64,000 nucleotides of DNA from Rhizophagus clarus (Eukaryota > Glomeromycota > Glomeromycetes > Glomerales > Glomeraceae), in the NCBI GenBank assembly GCA_015698045.1, contig BLAL01000218.1, positions 744,001 to 808,000 of the forward strand, written 5' to 3'. Made by a program: the position numbers and the translations under genes. This document shows positions 58,080 through 64,000 of the stretch, in pieces (within the stretch, counting starts at the first letter, position 1; each line of letters opens with the position of its first letter). The notes under the pieces are model-generated. The model did no database searches, had not been told where the DNA came from, and saw nothing but the letters and a program-made list of their open reading frames with translations.

Positions 58080-59790
58080 TCTCTCACCTAGGTCCACATG
58101 TTCAATACCCAAAGAACCAGATATCTACAAAAAAAGAATAAACAAAATATTACTAGTAATCATTTTGTTAAACATTGATAAATATTTTTAAAACCGCTAA
58201 TCAAGACTTTTTTGAAGACGATCAATGTGTAAAGATTGTGTATAGGGATATCATTTTTTTTTAATTTAATTTAATTTTTATTATTATTTTAATTATTATC
58301 TTTAAATTTATTTTATAGTGTGTAGGTTTTTGTTTTATTTATTTGTTTGGTTAGTTAATTTTGTTATAGTTTATTTTAATATTTATTACAGTATAGTTAT
58401 AATTATGATATTTTTATATTGTTTTGGAGTGGCTGTTTGAACTGACTTTAGGTTGGGAGTACTATATATGGAATTGAAGAGATTATGACCTAATCCTATC
58501 TTATCTAATAAATACACGTGCTGTATGTTTTTAACCCCTTAAAAAAAAAGATAAATATTTTTAATCAACCTGTTGCAAAACTTACCCGTATATAATTTTT
58601 ACACATAAATATCCTGCTGAAGAATTGGTTGATATATACAAAAAAAATGAAATATCTGTTAATCATTTTATTATAAAGTTATCCATCAAAATGAAATCTT
58701 TCTTACCATCTAACAAATATTCTCAAGTAGCCAATCCGTCTACAAAATAAAAAAATATGATTAGTAATCATTTCATTAAAAAGTTATTCAAAGTAACAAC
58801 CCCTACTAATTTTCAGTTTTCCATGCATCTAGTAAATATCTTGAAATACCAGTCCGTCTACAAAAAGAAAAAATAAAACAATTAATAATAATTTTGTTAA
58901 AAGAACTATTCAAAGAAAACAATTTCCTTCCCTTCTCACCAATTTCTGCATGTCAAGTAAATTTCTGAAATACAAATCTACTTATAAAAAAAAAACAAAA
59001 CAATTAGTAATTGTATAGTTAAAAGTTATTCACAAAAACCTTTTTTACTGATTCTCACATATCTGTTTTGAAGTACTGGTCGTCTACAGAAAAGACAGAA
59101 TGAATGAATGTTAATGTCTATTTCATTAAAAAATTAATAAAAGATAAAAAAACTTCCTCACCATGTCTAAATATACGTCTATAAAAAGAAAAAAAGTTAA
59201 ATATGATTAGTAAGCCACATCTCATAAAAAATAAATTTTTTAAAAAAAAATGCTTTAGAGTCCCACCAAAATCAATGTTCCAGGTACATTTAAATTTTTA
59301 AGTTCCTATGTTCTGGACCATCTAATAAAAAAATAATCATTTCACTAAGATTTACTGACAATAATGTTAAAATTTTTGGTTTTTTTTCACTTGTTAATAA
59401 TTATATATTGAAATAAATTTTATTAAGCGTATTTAAAAATTCTTACATTTAGAATCTATTAAAACCTAAATAAAGAAGTATCAAAACCTAAAAAGAATAA
59501 TTGTTAGTAATGAAGATATTAAAAAGAAATCAATAAAACAAAATAAAATAAATACATTTCATTTCAAGAAATAGTAAAACTTAAAAATAAAATAATAATC
59601 GTATAAATGAATTATTAGTGAAGTTTGTTAAATAAAAAGTAACTGAAAAAAATTAAAAAAAAATTTTACTGCAATGCTAAGTCCAAGGAAATCCAATAGT
59701 AAAATGTTAATCAAAACTGAATGTCACAAATAAGGGGACTAAAAGAATGCCTAAAAAAAGGAAACCCAAAAAAAGAAGGGAAGAATAGAA
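58080..59790 (-). repeat. Periodic block array 2, paralogous to array 1
   Basis: Same organisation and orientation as 43.6-46.0 kb. Clear minus-strand blocks with a T-rich TAG edge and a GT edge include 58739-58707 (33 nt, then GTAAGA), about 58977-58940 (then GTGAG) and 59178-59162 (17 nt, then GTGAG). The end near 59690-59755 is alignable to 45895-45970 of array 1 (TCCAAGGAAATCC, ATGTCACA, GAATGCCTAAAA). A low-similarity segment at 58230-58520 interrupts the pattern, possibly an insertion. Confidence 0.5.
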
Positions 59791-60037
59791 AGGTAAATGT
59801 GAATCACAGGTCAAACAGGCACCATTATTCCACAATTTACCAGGGAAATTCTGGTAAATTATGGATTTTTTTTGTTTATAAAATTAGTGAAATTGTGGAT
59901 ATTTGGTATAATTTAAGCACAATTTCACTTTTAAATATTGGAAAATTTTGGATGAATTTTTGAGTAATTTTAGATAATAATAAAATAATTTAGTAATAAT
60001 TCGGTGAAATTTTAAGATAATTTTAGACAATTAAGTA

Positions 60038-60340
60038 TAAATGGAGTATTTTCTTTAACAATTGAATAACAATTTAGTGATAATGGTCCTGATAATTCTG
60101 GACTATTGAGTGTAAACATAACATTTCTCCTGACAATTGAGTAACAATTTAGTGATAATGTTCATGATAATTCTGAACTATTGAGTGTAAATGTAACATT
60201 CTTCCTGACAATTGAGTGACAATTTAGTGATAATGGTTTGATAATTTTGAACAATTGTAGCATTCCTAAAGACAATCATGTAGCAATTAAGTAATGATAG
60301 TTTAACAGTTTTAGATAATTGAGTACAATTTTAGTAATAA
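60038..60340. repeat. About 74-bp tandem repeat, three to four copies
   Basis: Units from about 60058, 60132 and 60207 start ACAATTGAGTAACAATTTAG and contain GATAATTCTG and ATTGAGTGTAAA. The third is shortened and a fourth is only weakly similar. Confidence 0.85.
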
Positions 60341-61330
60341 TTCTTATTAATTTTATTATTAAAATATGTAATTTAATACAATTTTTTATCATTTTGTTTG
60401 CTATTATATTTATGAGTAGCAATTCTGAAAGTATAATCTGCATAACGATTCTCAAAGAAATAAAAGAATATGAAAAAATTTAAGTTTTAATATGAAACTT
60501 AACTTTTTCTGATTCTGATGGTCTAAACTCATCTGAATCTACAAATTACAATAAAATATTCAAAATATTAACCAAAATATTAGATGATGAAACTACATAA
60601 AGAAAAAACATTAATAAATATTTCTAATTAAAATTTGAAAGAAAAACAAGTTTCACAATACTGAAACTTACCAATATTTTGTGTTCCAAAACCTATAAAA
60701 AAAGAATGTAGTAAAGAAATGTTAATCTATATAACTAAAAAAATGTCATATTTAGATTACCCGTATAAATAATTTTGAATTGTGCAAAGCATGATCTGAT
60801 CAGTGCCTGATATAAATTTAAAAGTTAAAACGATTTAAACGATTTGATTAGCAAATCCATGTTGATTACTTATTTCTGGTAACTGAATTTTACTAATATT
60901 AATAAGTAATAGGCAATTATAACATTGTATGGTCACCATAATAGTGGTTGTATTAATATAGTATTTATTACCAAAAGTCAGAAACTGATTTGAAGCTGTT
61001 TACATTAATGACTCAAAAAATTTGGGTATTATGAAGACTGTTTTTATCAGATCAGTTTTTATTTATGGCTTATTTTTTTTTTATAATTTTTTTCATCCCA
61101 ATATATATTTTTGGTTCTTTTATTTATTTTTCTTATGTAGTAACAGTTTTTTTAGTAATTGTAAAAAAAAAGAAATGCAAAAGAAAAGGGAAGTTCAATG
61201 GAAAAAAAGAAATACAAAGAAAAGTTCAAAGCATTAGGCATGGAATTTTGGCAAATAAGGCAAAGAATTTTTATTTTAAAGGATATTACTGACTGTTCAT
61301 TTTTCTTTTTTTTCAGACATAGTTTTTGAG
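60341..61330. other. Spacer
   Basis: AT-rich. Two overlapping short frames near 61022-61292 are Phe/Ile/Lys-rich; not accepted. No clear element. Confidence 0.45.
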
Positions 61331-61904
61331 TAGGGATGCCAACGGTCAGTTTGGTTCGGTTTCAGTTTTAAAACCGCGGTTTTCAGCCAAAACTGAACCG
61401 ATCGCAAAACTGACTGATAAAACTGAACCGCAAAACTGATTGCAAAACCAAATAAAATATTATTAGAAAGTACTAATTATGACTTTATTTAATAATAACA
61501 TCTAAATTTACATAATTTTTCTTACAAAAATAGTGCTGATTTTGTGATTTTTGGAGATACTAAAAATCACGTGATCAATGCACAAAATTAAATTCTCGCC
61601 ATAATCTCCATAATCTCAAAAAGAAAAGTACTATAAATTTAAATATTAAAATTCATGTTTTTTAGTTATTCTCAATTGAAACAAAAATATTTTTTACGGA
61701 GTATGTTTACAATTAACCGATCAGTTTTTTCATCAGTTTTTGGCGATAGTATGTTTTTGACCGACAAATTATTGCCGATCATTTTCCAAATTAATGTACT
61801 TTTTCGCTTAATTTGGAAATTGTTGTACGATCTTCAAGCATTTTTTCATGAAAGTGGAAATGCGCAATGTGAACTTTAAAGTTGAAATTTATATAGCTAT
61901 TTAA

Positions 61905-61965
61905 TTGCAATATGCAATGCAATAGCAATGCAATAGCAATGCATATGCATATGCATATGCATATG
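61905..61965. repeat. Microsatellite (GCAATA)n / (GCATAT)n
   Basis: AGCAATGCAAT and GCATATGCATATGCATAT repeats; self-complementary. Confidence 0.85.
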
Positions 61966-62499
61966 GTTATTGCCATAGCTACAGTATATCTATCTATACG
62001 CTATTTTTTTTCAAAAATAAAAGTGATGATTATTTGCATTATGCTATATTGCATCTTTTGATATCATTAGAATAAAATTGCAAAAAAAGCACTCCTGTGC
62101 CACTTTTGTTGTTAATTATGTTTAACCATCAAGTAAACGATTTTGCTGCAAAAAATTGATTTTGTCGATCATAACGCAGGTAATTTGAGGTAAAAAAGCT
62201 GATCATTTAAAATAGTCACTATAGTAAAACAAATGATTTTTTTTATATCATTTTTAATAAAAAACATTTTATTTTTGCAATAATAAAAAAAAAGTTTTTT
62301 TAATCATTTTTAATTAAAAACGATTTTAATCATTTATTTTTTCTAATTATTTTTTTAAATAATTTCTTTTAGTCATCATAATAAAAACCATTAAATTGTT
62401 TTTATTATGAAAGAATCGATTTCAACAACTTTGTTAAAAATCATTTTTAATTAAAAAGTGCAAATTCTTCTTAATCATTTTCAATTAAAAACAAACAAT

Positions 62500-63890
62500 T
62501 TTTAATTAAACAATTAAAAAAAGCGTTTTTCTTTTAATTTAAACGCTTAAAAAAAGGAATTTTTTAATTAATGTTTAATTAAAAAAAGGAATTTTTTAAT
62601 TAATGTTTAAAAAAAAGCATTTTCTTAATTAAACCCTTAAAAAAGCGTTTTTTTAGTTAAACGCTTAAAAACTTTTTCTGATTAAACGCCTAACAAAAAA
62701 GGCTTTTTTTTTATTAATAAACGCCTAAAAAAAAAGGCTTCTTTTTTTTTTAATAAACACCTAAAAAAAGGCTTCTTTTTTTTAATGAACGCCTAAAAAA
62801 GGCTTCTTTTTTTATTAAACACCTAAAAAAAGCTAATTAGACTCTTAAGAAAAAAGTTTTTTTAATTAAGCGCTTAGAAAAAGCACTTTTTCTAATTAAA
62901 TGCTTAAAAAATGCGTTTCTATAATTAAATGCCTAAAAAATGCATTTTTTTTTAATTACAAACGCCTAAAAAAGACGTTTTTCAATTAAATGCTTAAGAA
63001 AATAGCGTATATTTTTAATTAAACGTTAATTAAACGCTTAAAAAAAGCATCTTTTTCAATTAAGCGCTTAAAAAAGGCACTTTTTCTGATCAAACCGCCT
63101 AAAAAAAGCGTTTTTTAATTAAACGCCTAAAGAAAAGGCATTTTTTTTAATCAAACGCTTAAAAAAAAGCGGTTTTCTTTTTTAATCAAGCGCTTAAAAA
63201 AGGCCCTTTTTCTGATTAAGCCGCCTAAAAAAACGTTTTTTTTTTAATTAAACGCCTAAAGAAAAGGCATTTTTTTAAATTAAACGCTTAAAAAAGCGTT
63301 TTCTTTTTTAATCAAACGCTTAAAAAAAAGCGTTTTCTTTCAATCAAGCGCTTAAAAAAGGCCCTTTTTCTGATTAAGCCGCCTAAAAAAACATTTTTTT
63401 TTAATTAAACGCCTAAAGAAAAGGCATTTTTTTAAATTAAACGCTTAAAAAAGCGTTTTCTTTTTTAATCAAACGCTTAAAAAAAAGCGTTTTCTTTCAA
63501 TCAAGCGCTTAAAAAAGGCCCTTTTTCTGATTAAGCCGCCTAAAAAAACGTTTTTTTTTTAATTAAACGCCTAAAGAAAAGGCATTTTTTTAAATTAAAC
63601 GCTTAAAAAAGCGTTTTTTTTTTAATCAAACGCTTAAAAAAGCATTTTCTTTTTAATCAAACGCTTAAAAAAAAGCGTTTTCTTTCAATCAAGCGCTTAA
63701 AAAAGGCCCTTTTTCTGATTAAGCCGCCTAAAAAAAACGTTTTTTTTTTAATTAAACGCCTAAAGAAAAGGCATTTTTTTAAATTAAACGCTTAAAAAAG
63801 CGTTTTCTTTTTTAATCAAACGCTTAAAAAAAAGCGTTTTCTTTCAATTAAGCGCTTAAAAAAGGCACTTTTCTGATTAAACCGCCTAAA
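62500..63890. repeat. Higher-order array of small palindromes
   Basis: The base unit is about 31 bp with an imperfect palindrome such as AAACGCTTAAAAAAGCGTTT. From about 63055 on, five such units form a higher-order repeat of about 157-158 bp, marked by TCTGATTAAGCCGCCT at about 63213, 63371, 63528, 63716 and (varied) 63874. One period is 188 bp because it has one extra base unit. Left of 63050 the units are present but not in higher-order register. Confidence 0.9.
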
Positions 63891-63911
63891 TATTTAAAAT
63901 TATTTGTGCTT

Positions 63912-63949
63912 GGAGGGGACGAAGTCCCCCCACAAACTGCATATTCTAG
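63912..63949 (+). mobile_element. Helitron-like 3' terminus
   Basis: A GC-rich hairpin (GGGGAC-GAA-GTCCCC) is followed 15 nt later by CTAG and then T. Helitrons end with a short GC hairpin about 10-15 nt before CTRR and insert between A and T. The palindrome array directly inside it would then be Helitron cargo. The 5' TC end was not identified, so this is suggestive only. Confidence 0.35.
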
Positions 63950-64000
63950 TTTTATATATAAAACTGACGGTTAACCAGTCAGTCTTGGACTAAAACTGAA

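Larger units (their letters stand above)
61331..64000. mobile_element. hAT-like element left end, right end beyond or at window edge
   Basis: TAGGGATGCCAACGG, followed by several AAAACTGAACCG and inverted CGGTTCAGTTT words, looks like the terminus and sub-terminal repeats of a hAT-type element. At the window edge ACTGACGGTTAACCAGTCAG and AAAACTGAA are the expected inverted type of sequence. If they belong together, the element is non-autonomous, at least 2.7 kb, and filled with palindromic repeats. The right end and the 8-bp target duplication are not in view. Confidence 0.4.

Overview
The window is eukaryotic and extremely AT-rich, with long homopolymer T/A runs, short T-rich introns (GTAAGT-like donors, T-tract-AG acceptors) and a high load of tandem repeats and transposon debris. 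DM9/DUF3421 genes, an F-box/leucine-rich-repeat gene, proline- and asparagine-rich single-pass membrane proteins and short KRQ-type N-termini suggest an early-diverging fungus, most likely an arbuscular mycorrhizal (Rhizophagus-like) genome. The organism is inferred from style, not from a marker gene.

Layout. 1-13 kb is gene-poor: decayed coding remnants on the minus strand (about 0.5-1.9 and 12.2-12.8 kb), tandem repeats of about 300 bp, 245 bp and 45 bp, and one small hydrophobic ORF. 13.5-20.2 kb holds a divergent pair of two single-pass membrane proteins with long disordered tails, both needing spliced models that I reconstruct here. 21.2-26.3 kb is a tandem array of five DM9/DUF3421 copies: three intact five-exon genes of 149-151 codons and two decayed copies, with a shared promoter block and shared intron positions. 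27.6-29.1 kb is an intronless F-box protein. 32.7-39.3 kb holds three paralogues of a cysteine-rich surface protein family that begins with a short KRQ leader and ends in a hydrophobic tail. One is frame-disrupted and one has gained a nearly perfect, GC-rich 78-bp minisatellite coding for Pro/Ala/Gly repeats.

39.9-64 kb is mobile and repetitive DNA. At its centre lies an 8-kb Polinton-type fossil (48,900-56,855) with 1,123-bp terminal inverted repeats, 5'-AG...CT-3' ends, a 5-bp target duplication and a broken protein-primed-type family B DNA polymerase gene. It is inserted into a 51-bp minisatellite. On either side lie two related arrays, at 43.6-46.2 and 58.1-59.8 kb, whose periodic short blocks carry splice-like edges on the minus strand. 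They could be a micro-exon gene family or only a diverged tandem repeat. The right edge holds a hAT-like left end, a higher-order array of small palindromes and a Helitron-like 3' terminus.

As a working picture, the genic half (13-39 kb) is a neighbourhood of surface or membrane-associated proteins and lineage-expanded families (DM9, F-box, KRQ-cysteine proteins) changing by tandem duplication, and the right half is a transposon graveyard. Functions are family-level inferences. All exon boundaries come from reading the sequence by eye.
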